From the NCBI GenBank assembly GCA_004794655.1, contig SMMW01000001.1, positions 10,823,501-10,887,500 on the forward strand: a stretch of 64,000 nt of DNA, written 5' to 3'. The notes beneath the pieces were generated by a model that saw only the letters and a list, made by a program, of their open reading frames with translations, was not told the DNA's origin and searched no databases. The translations under genes and the position numbers were made by a program. Source of the stretch: Marisa cornuarietis (lineage: Eukaryota; Mollusca; Gastropoda; Architaenioglossa; Ampullariidae). Below, piece after piece: positions 25,094 to 37,149 of this stretch (its first letter is position 1; each line of letters starts with the position of its first letter).

Positions 25094-26737
25094 GTCTCAT
25101 TTTGACATTGCCAGCTTGTCTTCTTTGTGTGTTTGGCTGCCTGTCTACCTGTCCGTCTGTCTCACTCTCGATCTGTTGCGCACTCAGTCACACGAGTACA
25201 TACGCTCAACCGAACACGTAGAAAAATAGATATCTAAGCGCACTATTTACAATCAAGAAATACTAATAATAGATTATCGCCTCTCTCTTCGGCTTCTAGG
25301 ATGATTCTAGTCGCAGCTTAACTAGCTTCTAGCACGATTCTAGTTACCAGCTTGGCTAACCTGCTTCTAGGACGACTCTAGTCAGCAGCTAAGTTAGCTT
25401 TCACAAACTCCCGTGCAGTTAACTTGATTGTCAAAGTCAGACATGACTCATCTGCTCCACTATTATAACGGTTGCGGCGAATGATGGCATTTGACTGGAG
25501 AGCGTGACAACATTGTTACAAAGTGGCTGAACAATTTATTTGTATACTACACAACAGACTAGACCGTCAAAACATTAATTTTCCTTTCTCGTACTGTCTT
25601 CTAAAGACCATTTCTTTCTTTCAGCGGAAAATGACATCTCTGCAAGACTCCGATTCTTCCTACGGGATGTTCAGCTTTTGTGTTATTCTCTGAGTTAAAG
25701 GGTGCTGGTGCTCATTAAAACAAGTGTCAGTTTGTTACTGTGTCACACATGTGTCATACGCGTGTGTCGCACAACTCCGTTATTCGGCAAATTCCTTAGA
25801 GATTAATATACGGCTGTTAACTCTGTTGATGCGGCTCGTTTTCAAGGGAGACTATCGTCATCGAACCAATAAACTAGCGTTGTAGAGTTCTCTTCCTTCT
25901 CTCAAAGCCAAGTGACAGCTTTTTTATATAAATCAACTGTCATTTTAAGTCATGACTGAGACACAAACATCTGAGTTCTCCAGGAACAAGCAGTAAAAAA
26001 AAAGGCAAGGAGGAAACTTTATAAATTGTACTATTTTAGTACATCCATGTAGATATTATTCACACATGTCCTGTGTTTGTCGCACATGTATAGAAAATCT
26101 GGTGTGGGAGTATGAGAGGGATAAAGAGAAGAAGATGGTGTGTGTGTGTGTGTGTATTTGTTTGCGTGTGTGTGTGTGTGTGTGTGTGTGTTTTAGCGCC
26201 CGACGTATATTAGTCTATGTAAAGTCGACCTATGCTCCTTCGTACACTTAATGAAGAGCAGATAGAAAATGTTATAAACTTTGTACTGTGACGATTTGTG
26301 TTTCCTCCTCCCTTCCCTGAACTGCACACCGGTAGCCTGTTGTAGTAATGGGCGTGTGCGGTAGACAATGGAGCCCACCACAAGCTGGGAACATCCACGA
26401 AAGACACAGTGAAGTGCTTGACTCCCAAGGTAGCGGTTAGTAAGGACTAGTGGGCAGCCTCAACTAATGGCGACTATCCCACTGCTGAAACCAAGAGCTT
26501 GGACACAGGGCAAGTTTCATGAGGTGCGTGTTTGGAACTGTTTAGTCAGTCTACCGTAGGTTGTCAACCCCGAGCTCAAACTCCTGTTGTGTCTTTTTTA
26601 TCTGGTCTGTGCTTTTCAAGCTCTTTGTGTTTTTCCAAGGAATAAGAATGTTATGCCTTACGCAAAGATACATATTTTTCATAAAGAAGTTGCCGTATGC
26701 AAATTGTCTTCGGAGTGTCATTAATGTGTCACTGGCA

Positions 26738-26772
<35 letters not shown>

Positions 26773-27179
26773 TAAGAGGGAGAGAGAGAATGCGTGAGGA
26801 CCCATTTATTTATTTTAGAATGAGGTCCTTACGTTCTCGAAGGCGTAACTGTGCAGATGACTGGGCACGTTACCTTTACTGGGTCCTACTCTTCCCAACT
26901 CGCCATGTGCCACAGATCGTGTGAACTCACCGCTGTTATCGAGTTAAGTGTCCTGGCACTGCATACACCCCTCACACGAAGGACAATAGTAATAAATGTG
27001 CAGAATCACGCTCGTATACGAACATGCGCTCAGCGCGTGTCACAATAACTAGGTCAACATGGAGTACATGAGGAAACATAAAGATGGGTAAAGATGAGGA
27101 TAAAGTACCAAAGACAGTGAAGACACAGAGATAAAATTATTAGCTAAGACTTAAATAAAAGTTAATCATCAAAGAGATA
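25094..27179. other. Spacer after the SPRY-TIR gene
   Basis: No gene seen. At 25287-25395 a unit of about 35 bp with core CTTCTAGGA(T/C)GA(T/C)TCTAG is repeated three times. (TG)n tracts lie at 26137-26190 (interrupted) and 26739-26772. Confidence 0.5.
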
Positions 27180-27640
27180 TCAACAGGACAGACTAATCAA
27201 CAGATATAAAACAGACGATAGATAAGGAATTAATAGCAGTATCTGCGTTGACGAGTAGTGCAAGGGTAAGGGCAGGGAGTTCCCCTGCATTGCTGCACTC
27301 AAGCTGAAGTAAGGAATTACAGTAACCAAGCGGTGATAAGACGAACGTATAGACAAGAGTGTCAGCAGATTGTCGAAATAGAACGATACGGATTGCACCA
27401 GTCTTACCGAGCTCATAATAAGCAGATTGACAGAGAACTGCAATCTGTTTGACAAGGGTCATGCTAACAGTGATGATGAATCCAAGATTCGTAATAGACG
27501 ATGCAAAGGGAACGTTGACATCTTCAATCCGAGAGAAATCGAAGCATGTCAGTGTGGTGCCAAGAGAGCGAGAAGATATTGAAAAATTGTGTAATAATTA
27601 GTTGTATTGACTGCTGCAGACAGATCAAGCACAGCCATGC
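27180..27640 (-). mobile_element. CR1/L2-type LINE reverse transcriptase relic
   Basis: The minus strand carries stretches characteristic of the region after the RT core in CR1/L2-like LINEs: SSITNLGFIITVSMTLVKQI, then CQSAYYELGKTGAIRI and TLVYTFVLSPLGYCNSLL. Further upstream is LDLSAAVNTTNYY, a decayed RT motif A. Frame changes and stops show it is inactive. The boundaries are estimates. Confidence 0.75.
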
Positions 27641-27677
27641 ACAGAACTGGTTGTAAATGGCTTCATTTAGTTGGTCT

Positions 27678-27943
27678 GGGGCCAGTTGCACAACACGTTT
27701 CTAAACCTTAAAACTGTTCTAAAGAAGCAAAATCTCTTCTTAGCCATTTAGATGCATTGCAGAAGAACATACAAAAAATTGTACTGACGGGACGGAAAGT
27801 CAGACTTAAACAACTTTATCTTACTTAAAGCAGTTTTAGTTTTAAAAATTCTAAAATTGTGGTGTGCAGTTTAAACTAATTATCTAAATAGAGTTTAGGC
27901 CTAAAAGTGTTTAAAATTAGAAATGTGTTGTGCAACTGGCCCC
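27678..27943. mobile_element. 266-bp MITE with GGGGCCAGTTGCACAAC termini
   Basis: The left end GGGGCCAGTTGCACAACACG is matched by the right end read inward (GGGGCCAGTTGCACAACACA). The match continues as TTTCTAA, giving about 26 of 27 matching bases. The interior is AT-rich with no coding capacity. I see no clean target-site duplication, so the superfamily is left open. Confidence 0.85.
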
Positions 27944-28954
27944 TGGCCCCCAGAACGATCATTTTTTAAATCAGTTTCAAAGACTGGTTGAACGCAGTGA
28001 AAAAAACAACCTCAAGAAACAGCAAGAGAGCTGATGGGGTGCCGACATCGAATCGCAGTATGTGCCAGTGTCAAAGATCTTGTGGATGAAGTAGTCACTA
28101 GGGACCTGCAGTAAGTGTTAAGCGGAAAACACATGCACACGCATACACGACACTAGTGTGAGCTTTAGAAACACGAAAGATTATGAGTTCGGCGTTGTTA
28201 TCTTTTGTATCAGCTCGCAGCCCATGACACTCTGTCAAAGTCTGGTTTTAGCCGTGAGTAATCTTACTGCTCGCCTTGTGTGAAGGACACGTGTTACGAG
28301 GGTAGAGCAATAAACAATAGGCAAGTGACAAAGAATAAACATTGTTTTACTGCTGGATCTGAGAGAGTTTGAGGCTAAGACCTCCACTTTGAGCGGCGGG
28401 ATTGTTCAGCACTATGCACCTACTGGCAAGCTCAAAGTTCAAGTCTTGCGACATCACCCATCAAGTCTGCCCCCAGGCTAACCTATATCTGTTCACTGTA
28501 CAGTGTACAGACTTCACTGCTTGCATGGAGTGTGGTGGTGTGACAGTGGTGCTACATGTAGATTGCGGTCCCTGAACACACTGGCTACGCGACCTTTAGT
28601 TACATCCTGTTACATCAGTTGTGAATTAGCATCAACACATATACAGTGGTAAGCACCAAGTGACAGACACTGGTCTCCACAGTTCCTACACGTGCGGCTA
28701 TTGGTGGGAGGAAGACGAATCGTAAGTGTTGTATTTCTGGGCACATAAACGTCTCGATGGCTGCCTCGAACAGCGTCGTAATCGTGACTAATTAATAAAT
28801 GTCAAACATGGTTAAGTAATAGGTACTGAATGATTTATTCGCGACTTCATGCACTAAATATTGTAGGAAAGAAATGTGTATGTCAGGCATCAAGATCAGT
28901 GGAGCTGGGCATAAAGATGCGCGCGCGCACAAACACACACGCACGTACGCATGC
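27944..28954. other. Spacer
   Basis: No gene seen. A box-B-like AGTTCAAGTCTTG near 28436 hints at a tRNA-derived SINE, but the rest of the head is not convincing. Confidence 0.4.
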
Positions 28955-29023
28955 ATACAAGTAGTCGTCACACACTGTTGCATACAAGTAGTCGTCACAC
29001 ACTGTTGCATACAAGTAGTCGTC
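28955..29023 (+). repeat. 27-bp tandem repeat, about 2.6 copies
   Basis: The unit ATACAAGTAGTCGTCACACA plus CTGTTGC is repeated at 28955, 28982 and (partial) 29009 without change. Confidence 0.9.
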
Positions 29024-29453
29024 AGAAGCAGTAGCTGTCAGTCGCAGACTACAGAATTCCACTTGCTATGTGCGACTTAAATGATGGTCTTTCGCAATGC
29101 ATAACAGATGATGATAACAAATCTGTAAATATAAAAAATAATAGCGCAGTAACCGTAGCTTGTCCACTTAAGCCGAATAGGTAATGTAATTAGTTTCCTT
29201 ATATTCTTATTGTCACGTGCACTCTACAGTGACTACAGACGCGATCATAACACAACAGCAGTTAAATTAAAGATAAATATAATTTGAAAGAAGAAATAAT
29301 AATTAACAAAAAAACTAAAATCTAAATTCAAGGTAAACACCCAAACCCAGTTCCCTTTCCAGTCAGGAATTCAATATGTTCATTTATAGTTCCATCTCCA
29401 GTCAATTCCAATGCTCCTTCACTCCTGAAACCAGCCTCTCGGGAAAAACAAAA

Positions 29454-29491
<38 letters not shown>

Positions 29492-30390
29492 TCACACACA
29501 ACTGTATCTGGTCCTGGCGCTGTCCTTTCTGAATTTAGGTAAGTTCCATTCCCGACAGCCGACGGACAAGTAGTAGATATCCAGAAGAACGAATAAAAAG
29601 AAACCCACAAAACCTAGACAGAAAATAACCATCTTTAACCCACAATATAACAATGTCTAAACATTCATCCCCCCACAACAATAACATACCTTCATCTATT
29701 TATCTCATGCAAAAAATATATAATCACTCTCTCAAACTTCACCATTTAAAGACAAAAATTGACATAGACATGCACTCACCTCAACAGGTTCAACATGACA
29801 AATTTTACCCTTAAGTCTGGTCAGGACTTTCAAACACAAACCAAGTCTGGTCAGGACTTGTACAACACACCGAGGAGACTGTCACGTTCCCCCGCTCCCG
29901 TCAAGAAGGAGACCAATAAAAACAACAGTACACAAAAAGCTCTTTTCATTGTTCTCGATTCTTTTCATCCCATCCTTTCAACAGCCCTTAATTAAACTGT
30001 CAGCCATCTCAGACTCACACGCCGACACACACACCGATCGCTAGCCTTCCGCACCTTCCCCTTCCTTCCCCATTTCCCATTCCTTTCTCAGTTAAAAAAA
30101 AACAACAACAGGTTTGTGACACTTATTGTAAAAGACAAAAAGTATTCTAGCTTTTGGTAGACAGCACAGCGATGAGCATTTGTCGCATGTGAACACTGGT
30201 CGTATGGTCGTGTGTGTGTACTGTTTGTGTGTGCGTTGTGTTTGTCTGTGCATTTTGTCTGGGTGCATTAGGTTTGTGTGTGAGGTTGAGCGAGCGTGAG
30301 AGAGGGAATTTCCATGAATAGACTTTTCCCTCACTCTACTCTCGCAAACACCACTGGACGTGTGCAGCACATTCTAAACAGGCGACAAGA
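29024..30390. other. Spacer upstream of the sulfotransferase gene
   Basis: A (CA)n tract lies at 29456-29489. AAGTCTGGTCAGGACTT, itself an imperfect inverted repeat (AAGTC...GACTT), occurs twice within 29811-29860. No coding exon seen. An acceptor-like CTAAACAG lies nine bases before the sulfotransferase start codon, so a 5' untranslated exon may lie here. Confidence 0.45.
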
Positions 30391-33300
30391 ATGGACGTAC
30401 CCTCGGGGCTGATAGTAACAAAAGACAAGTTCGGCAACAACATCTTGCTGGGGGATGGAGGAGAGGTGATGTTCGCCCCGGTGGACTGCATCCCAGATTA
30501 TCGAAAGCACCTTCAGCACATCCGGGCCATGCAGCTGCGTGCTGATGATGTCCTTATCGTTGGCTACCCTAAATCAGGTCAATAGCTTGCAGTCCGCTTG
30601 CAACAACTGCGTTTGTGGTGTGCATGTGGCAGGGAGAACGGTTTGCAATAATAATAATAACAAAAATCGGCTTTTAAACTAAGTGTTAATCAACTCTGTG
30701 GAAAGTGCAATATAACACATGTTGAGAGAATAAGTTACGGTTCGAGAGACAAGCAGACAGACAATCAGACAACATGGCTGGTGGGCAAACAAACAAACAG
30801 GGACGGCTACTAGGGTTACTTCCGATTTGTACGTCGCAGGGAAGCTAAAGGTGTTGTTTCGGCTGTGCACATCACAGAAGACATTTGAAAAACACACACT
30901 CTAATTATTAATGCTGCAGTATTTTTTATCTTTTATGGGAGAGTATCAAATATTGTTGCGTTCAGACAAATCTAGGCCATGAACATAAGAATATAAGATA
31001 TTTGGTGATATCTGAGAATGTGCAGTTAAAAACCTACAAAAACTCGCACAAAATGTTGCCATCCCATAAGTAGCTAAACAGGCATGAAAAGAATAAGTTG
31101 AATAAATGAAGACTTTGACTTGAGCTCCTGAGCCTGAACGTGAAGACTCGTTATTTTCAGGAAACAACTGGCTGCACCACATGGTTAGCATGCTGGTAGA
31201 GGGCACCACACATCTGCCTCCTATATTTGGAGATAGTAACTTCCCCTTTCTGGACATCTGCGGCGCAGGAAAGGAGTTACCTCCGCCTGACAAAGGGCGG
31301 GTGCTGATGAGCCACCTCTGCTTCCGATACCTGCCTGCAGATGTGAAGGACAAGAGAACAAAAATCATCTACCTTGTGAGAAACCCTAAGGACGCCACAG
31401 TGTCACTGTTCCACCATGTAAAGGGCACTCTTCCTCCTATGCGCTATGAAGGATCGTGGCATCAGTTCCTGACTACTGTGTTGGAACAGGGATGTAAGAG
31501 TTACCTGCGTTCTGCTTTCCTATTCTCCTCCTGACCCTACTCCTGCTCCACATCATCTTCTGCTCAAAGCTATTTGTAATACGACGCACGTACACTTACC
31601 TTGCATCCGCACGACGCATATCACACACACATAACACAACGCTTGACGAGCCCCCGCAGATGACGATGAGGATGAAGAGGTTTGTAGTTGAGTCGAGTCG
31701 AAGAGGCACAAATTTACAGGAACGTCCTTGTGAGAATTATGGAAGACGAAGAACTCGTTGTTTTTCTTCGCTCATCCGTCCATAGAATTGTTTTCTCTTT
31801 TTTTACGTCATCCCCTTTTCCGTAGTGACGACGAACAAATGACGCACACAAGACGTCAAACACAAGACACCATTCACACACGAAACAATACAAGACCTGC
31901 TCCTAACTCATTACACTATTCCTTCAACTTAGCTTTAACAAGCTCAACTAAGACTATTCAAGTTTGATTGTTGCGATATATCTTTAAATAAAACGCTATA
32001 AGTGCTGTTAACTTTAATGAACTACAATTCTGGACAGTCTAATTATTGTTCCACAAAAAACTAAAGCAATCTTTTTTATCAGTCTGGTACGGCAGCATTT
32101 TTGAGCACAGGAAGGAGTGGCACAGAACAATGGAGGAGCACCCTGACCACCCTATTTTTCTTCTTCACTACGAAAATATGAAAAAGGTGAGAAATTGAAT
32201 ATGTTCCAGCTTTGTCCTTTTCTTTCTTTTTTTCTCTCACTGTTGTGTGTGTGTGTGTGTGGTACTTTCTCTCAAATATACTTTCTATATTACTCCAACG
32301 TTTATGCTGATTATCTTTAGATACGCTGACTTTAATTTGTTCATGTGAAACTTGAGAGAGGAGGCTGTTAATTAGTCAGATTCGTGTTTCCAACATTCAG
32401 TAAAGTTGTTATAGACCGGAGTGAATTTACAGACTATATTTCCTGGCAGGATACTGTTAAACAGTTGGAGGAACTCGATTCGTTCATTGGAACTAATCGT
32501 GGCACAGAATTTTGCAAGGCAGTGGCAGCTACCTGCACCGTCAGTAACATGCCAAACATTCGACTTCTTCACGATGATGTGATCAGTCGAAACACATTCT
32601 GTTGGAATGAAAACAAGAACTTTTACAGAAAAGGTGAACCTTTTGTTATTTTACAAATTTCCATCTAAAATGTCATCTCTCTTCTCTTCCTCATTTTTTC
32701 AGTTTTGCCTTAAAGACCATACCAAATGCAGAAGGATATCATACTAAGACTCCAATTATTGCACTAATGAACGATTCAAACTCAAATGCGCAATAAAGGA
32801 AAATGATTTAACAAACTTAGCAAGTAGCAATTAATCAAAACCTCTGTGCTTTACCTTGTACGGGGGTGAAGTCTATAGACTGATGAAAGTTTGGTGTGGA
32901 GCCAGTCGCCTGCACTTGATGTTATAGAATGTCTCGGCAAAATATGGCAGACAAACGAAGTACAGAAAATGTAAGTTTCGAAAGCAAAGGGAACATGACT
33001 GTGCTGTTGCTGAATTCAGATTATCTCCTCTTTCAACCAATTGCAAACGTAGTAGAAACCTGTACAGACGTAGACATTGTCAACTGTACATTTATATGCT
33101 CAAATACTCTCCCCCACCAACAACCACACATATATATTTAGAAGAGCCTGAATAAACTTAGAACGTTGCACACCCACACCTCTATCATACCTTGTATTCC
33201 TTCCCCCGCCCACCACTAGCCAATCCCTATTTCCAGCCTGACCCACCCATTATCTCTCTCTCTCTCTCACCTCCATGTAAACACATAATACACCCCACAA

Positions 33301-33766
33301 CATCACCATTTCACATTTTCTTCTGACCAGTAGCCACAAAAATTAATAAATCAAGCGATGTTCATTATGAACATGACAAGTCCACATTATTTAATTATTG
33401 ACTCATTGGTGTTATTGTATAGTTGAAAGCAACAGAGGCCCTTTCTTCAATATCTTGCAATATTTATCTCATAAATTTGCAAAAACAGGAGGTGCATAAA
33501 ACACTCACTTTGTTCTCTTCTTACCTGGGTAGAAGAGACAATGGTGAGCTACTGGAGGTTGTGAGCAATGGTTCCTATTACTGTTTATGTCTGATTCTTC
33601 ACTTTAAAACGTGCATACGCTTTTCCGACCTTGTTCTTGTTCATAATATCAGTATATCTGTCTCTTCTATCTAGTGCTTGAAACTACTGTCTCAAACGGA
33701 AAGCTCGTTTGAAGGTCTGCTTACTATTCTTGACAATAGATATTCCTCAATCTATCTCTAAGTTTC

Positions 33767-33829
<63 letters not shown>

Positions 33830-34060
33830 GAGAACCCACTAAGCGCTGATTATCTGAGACACGAATGGACGGACTGGTGGACGGATTGCTACCGACTTGC
33901 GCGTCACTTTGTGGCGTCTTTCCACCCCATGATAATCAGGTTTCTTGCAGGTGAGGTTGGTGACTGGAAAAACTATTTCACCGTAGCACAGAACGAGAAA
34001 TTTGATGATGTGTGTGGCGAGAAAATGGTCGACCAGAGACAACTCTTCGTCTTCGAATAA
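30391..34060 (+). CDS. Cytosolic sulfotransferase (SULT family)
   Basis: Exons 30391-30577, 31161-31493, 32083-32186, 32450-32633 and 33951-34060 join in phase to give 305 residues, the normal length for soluble sulfotransferases. These enzymes move a sulfate group from PAPS to hydroxyl or amine groups of small molecules in the cytosol. Family motifs are intact: the 5'-phosphosulfate loop YPKSGNNW (59-66), the catalytic His in LMSHL (114), the 3'-phosphate motif RNPKDATVSLF (from 136), HYENMKK, and the C-terminal RKGEVGDWKNYFT (268-280). In the P-loop the usual Thr-Thr before Trp is Asn-Asn. There is no signal peptide or membrane helix. The start is the only ATG before the conserved region in an open frame, and it follows an acceptor-like CTAAACAG. 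The substrate cannot be read from sequence. All donors are GT and all acceptors AG; nothing suggests a pseudogene. Confidence 0.93.
33769..33826 (+). repeat. (CA)n microsatellite
   Basis: About 29 CA units in the last intron of the sulfotransferase gene. Confidence 0.95.
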
Positions 34061-34312
34061 CAGAACACAGGGACGACAATAACTTTAGGTACGAAGCAGT
34101 TCCCTGGCTTGTACGGTAAGAACAAAGGTTATATTTTTGTATTATGGTGCCGATGGCCCATTTCATCTTAAAACTAAATATTTTGCTCTCACACTGGTCG
34201 TTTTTGTGCTAATATGTATTTGAATGTATCGCACTGAGCTCACCTTCACACGGGAAAATGCGGTCTGCAAATTCAGTTATTAGTTGATGTGTTAAGGGCC
34301 ATTCGTCAGTGA

Positions 34313-34597
34313 GAGTATCGACACTGTGTCATTATGTATGTGACCAGAGTATCAACACTGTGTCACTATGTATGTGGTCAGAGTATCGACACTGTGTCAT
34401 TATGTATGTGGCCAGAGTATCAACACTGTGTCATTATGTATGTGGTCAGAGTATCGACACTGTGTCATTATGTATGTGGTCAGAGTATCGACACTGTGTC
34501 ATTATGTATGTGGTCAGAGTATCAACACTGTGTCATTATGTATGTGATCAGAGTATCGACACTGTGTCATTATGTATGTGGTCAGAGTATCAACACT
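34313..34597 (+). repeat. 34-bp minisatellite, about 8.4 copies
   Basis: The unit GAGTATCGACACTGTGTCAT followed by TATGTATGTGGTCA repeats every 34 bp with a few substitutions (CGA/CAA, GGTCA/GACCA/GGCCA). Because 34 is not a multiple of three it stays open in several frames and gives spurious frames of about 100-135 codons. It begins about 250 bases after the sulfotransferase stop codon. Confidence 0.9.
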
Positions 34598-35542
34598 CTT
34601 CATCGATGTCATCTACGATATTGTAGTCGAGTCGGTGTGTGCGCGTTTGTGTTCGTGGATTTGTATCTGGACGTGTATGTGGTCGTGCATGTTTCATCTG
34701 TACGTGTGTTTATGTCGACTGTGTTTGTGCGTGTGTCTGTGTGAGTTTGCTTCAGTATGTTTTGTGTCTGTACTTTTCTTTCTGTGCGTTTATGTCTGTG
34801 CTTTTGTCTCTGTGTTTGTTTGGGTCTTATGTGTATATGTACTTCTGTGTGTATGTGGGTCTGTGTTTGCGTGTTTGTGTCCGTGTGAATATGTACGTGT
34901 GTAAGTGCTTGAGTATGTATATGTGTTTGCGAGTGTGTGTTTCTATACCTGTACGTCTGTATATATATTTGTGCAAGTTTAAGCAACTACTTAGTATAAG
35001 TTTTTTGACATACATGTGTGCGCGCGTGGGAGGGGGGAGTACAGAGAACAGTAGGTTGGTTAAATGTTCACCCCGTAAAGGATTAATAGTAAACTGATAA
35101 TGGATGAGACAGATTTGTTCATCTAGGCCCGACATATCATCACAGAGTCGAGCATCAGTCGACTCACCTTCTTATTGTTACCGCCTCCAGCTTGGACGGT
35201 GGGCTTTGGTGTTCCAAGACTTTTACACTTGTCCCTCCTGCTGGGATCCAAGAACTGTGAGGCAGATGTACTATCACGCCTGCCATTGTGAGACAGTGTT
35301 TTATAAGGGAACAATTACACTTTGTCATCTCAGTCAGGATGTAACAATGACTGTTCAATATAATGCATGTAAATTACTTGTTAGTCAAAGTTGATGTTTG
35401 CAGCCTTTGTATCTGTACTCATTTGGTATGCTTACATTTATGTAGTGGATATTATCTTTAACATTAGTAAATGATGGAGGTAGCTGGTTTTCTGTAGTCT
35501 GGTACGAACGGTTACCTACTCTCCAGTGTGTTTAAATTTTGA

Positions 35543-35589
<47 letters not shown>

Positions 35590-36427
35590 GGTCTTGCTCC
35601 ACACCAGTACGAGGGGTAATTTTTGGAGGTGGAAGGGTGGGCTTGTGCACACGCACTTCCTCAACAGGAGTTGTGAACCGAGGGTTTCTAGCTTCCTACT
35701 TTTTTATTGTCAGCGGTTCTTTTTGTTTCCTCGTCTTCTCCCCACCTTTTTTTAATCCTCCTCCCAGCTTTTTTTACGGACACTGTTATTGCTAGTTGAA
35801 TAAATGGTTGGAATCATTAATCTGTATTGCGATTGAGTGAATGTTTGTGAGTTACTCCAACTCGAACTCCTTTATTAAATTGATCCGTAACTCCAGGGGT
35901 AGTGGGAAAGCGAGCATTAGCAAACATCGTATGACTCATCTATTCTTTCACCGTCCCGTCTGTAAAAATAAACACAGTGTAGGCTAAATGTTGGCAAGTA
36001 AAGACTTCAAAGAATTGTCAATACAAAGAAGTGCGATCAGTGAGTATCAATGAGCAGTAAGAAGGCTTGAGAGATTGAGGTGTATGAGTATGTGCACGAT
36101 GCACGATGTAGAATGGTGAAGGAAAATACCCCGGGTAAGATTAACGCGCAGCGATTGAGGCAGTACTAAAGCTTGACGCCTTAGCTGACTGTAATGTGTA
36201 AGTAAGTAAGTAAGTAATGTACACGTGGTGATACTAAATGTTGATGTTGACGCTGGTGACATTCCTCGCAACCTTGTGGTCCGTGTTACCGTGGTAGATG
36301 TTACCATCTAGTGAGTCAGGTAAGTAAAGATCCTTCTGTTCTCACCGTCACAACCACCAGAAGCAGAAACGAGTTGTACGTGTTCATGATTCCTCCCCCT
36401 CGAAACATAATCCCCGACCCCCATCAT

Positions 36428-36486
<59 letters not shown>

Positions 36487-36959
36487 ACACCATACACTCA
36501 CAGACACTAACTCACACACAATCACGCACTCATTCACACACACTCTCTCACACACACTAACACTCACTTTCTCACACATACACACACTCTCTCACACACA
36601 CTAACACTCACTTTCTCACACACACTTACACTCTCTCTCACACCTGGCCTAAACAATAAAATATTTTATTCTAGTCATTCACACCTCATTATTCTCCTTA
36701 TCACAAAGAAGCGTTCACTTCTCCAAAAATTCTGCTCATAAAATGTGTCTGTTGTAGAGCCCAACTTTAAAATGTGTGAAGTAGAAATAGACATGAAAGA
36801 TACTTGGGGCAAAACTAAAGTAACGATAGTTTCCACCCGTATGCTGCATATCATTAATGAGGCAATAATACCACACTGTAATATTTATGAGAATGTCAAC
36901 TCTTGACAAGCACATCGACACTGGACACAGTATTCTGTAGTTTCAGGTTAGTATTTCAT
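34598..36959. other. Spacer between sulfotransferase and EF-hand cluster
   Basis: GT-rich low-complexity DNA (34630-34975), an (ACAG)n tract (35543-35590), an (AAGT)n tract near 36196-36215, a (CA)n tract (36438-36485) and CA/CT-rich DNA to about 36640. No gene seen. The long open frames at 34334-34744 and 34639-35097 arise from repeat sequence. Confidence 0.5.
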
Positions 36960-37149
36960 TTTTTTCCATCCTCTATAATTTAGTGTCCTTGTGTTCACGT
37001 GTGTTTGTCTTGTGGGTGTATTGGTTTACTGACATCTTCTGTCTATGTTTGTATCTCTTAACTAATCAGTGTTTGCTACACTTGTATGGATAGTCGTGGG
37101 GATTCCATTGCCTGGATTGCACAGGTCTAATCACAAAATCGTCTTGTTT

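Noticed and set aside
34309..35097. Plus-strand open frames of 105-152 codons
   Set aside because: Produced by the 34-bp minisatellite and adjacent GT-rich low-complexity DNA; the same peptide recurs in shifted frames.
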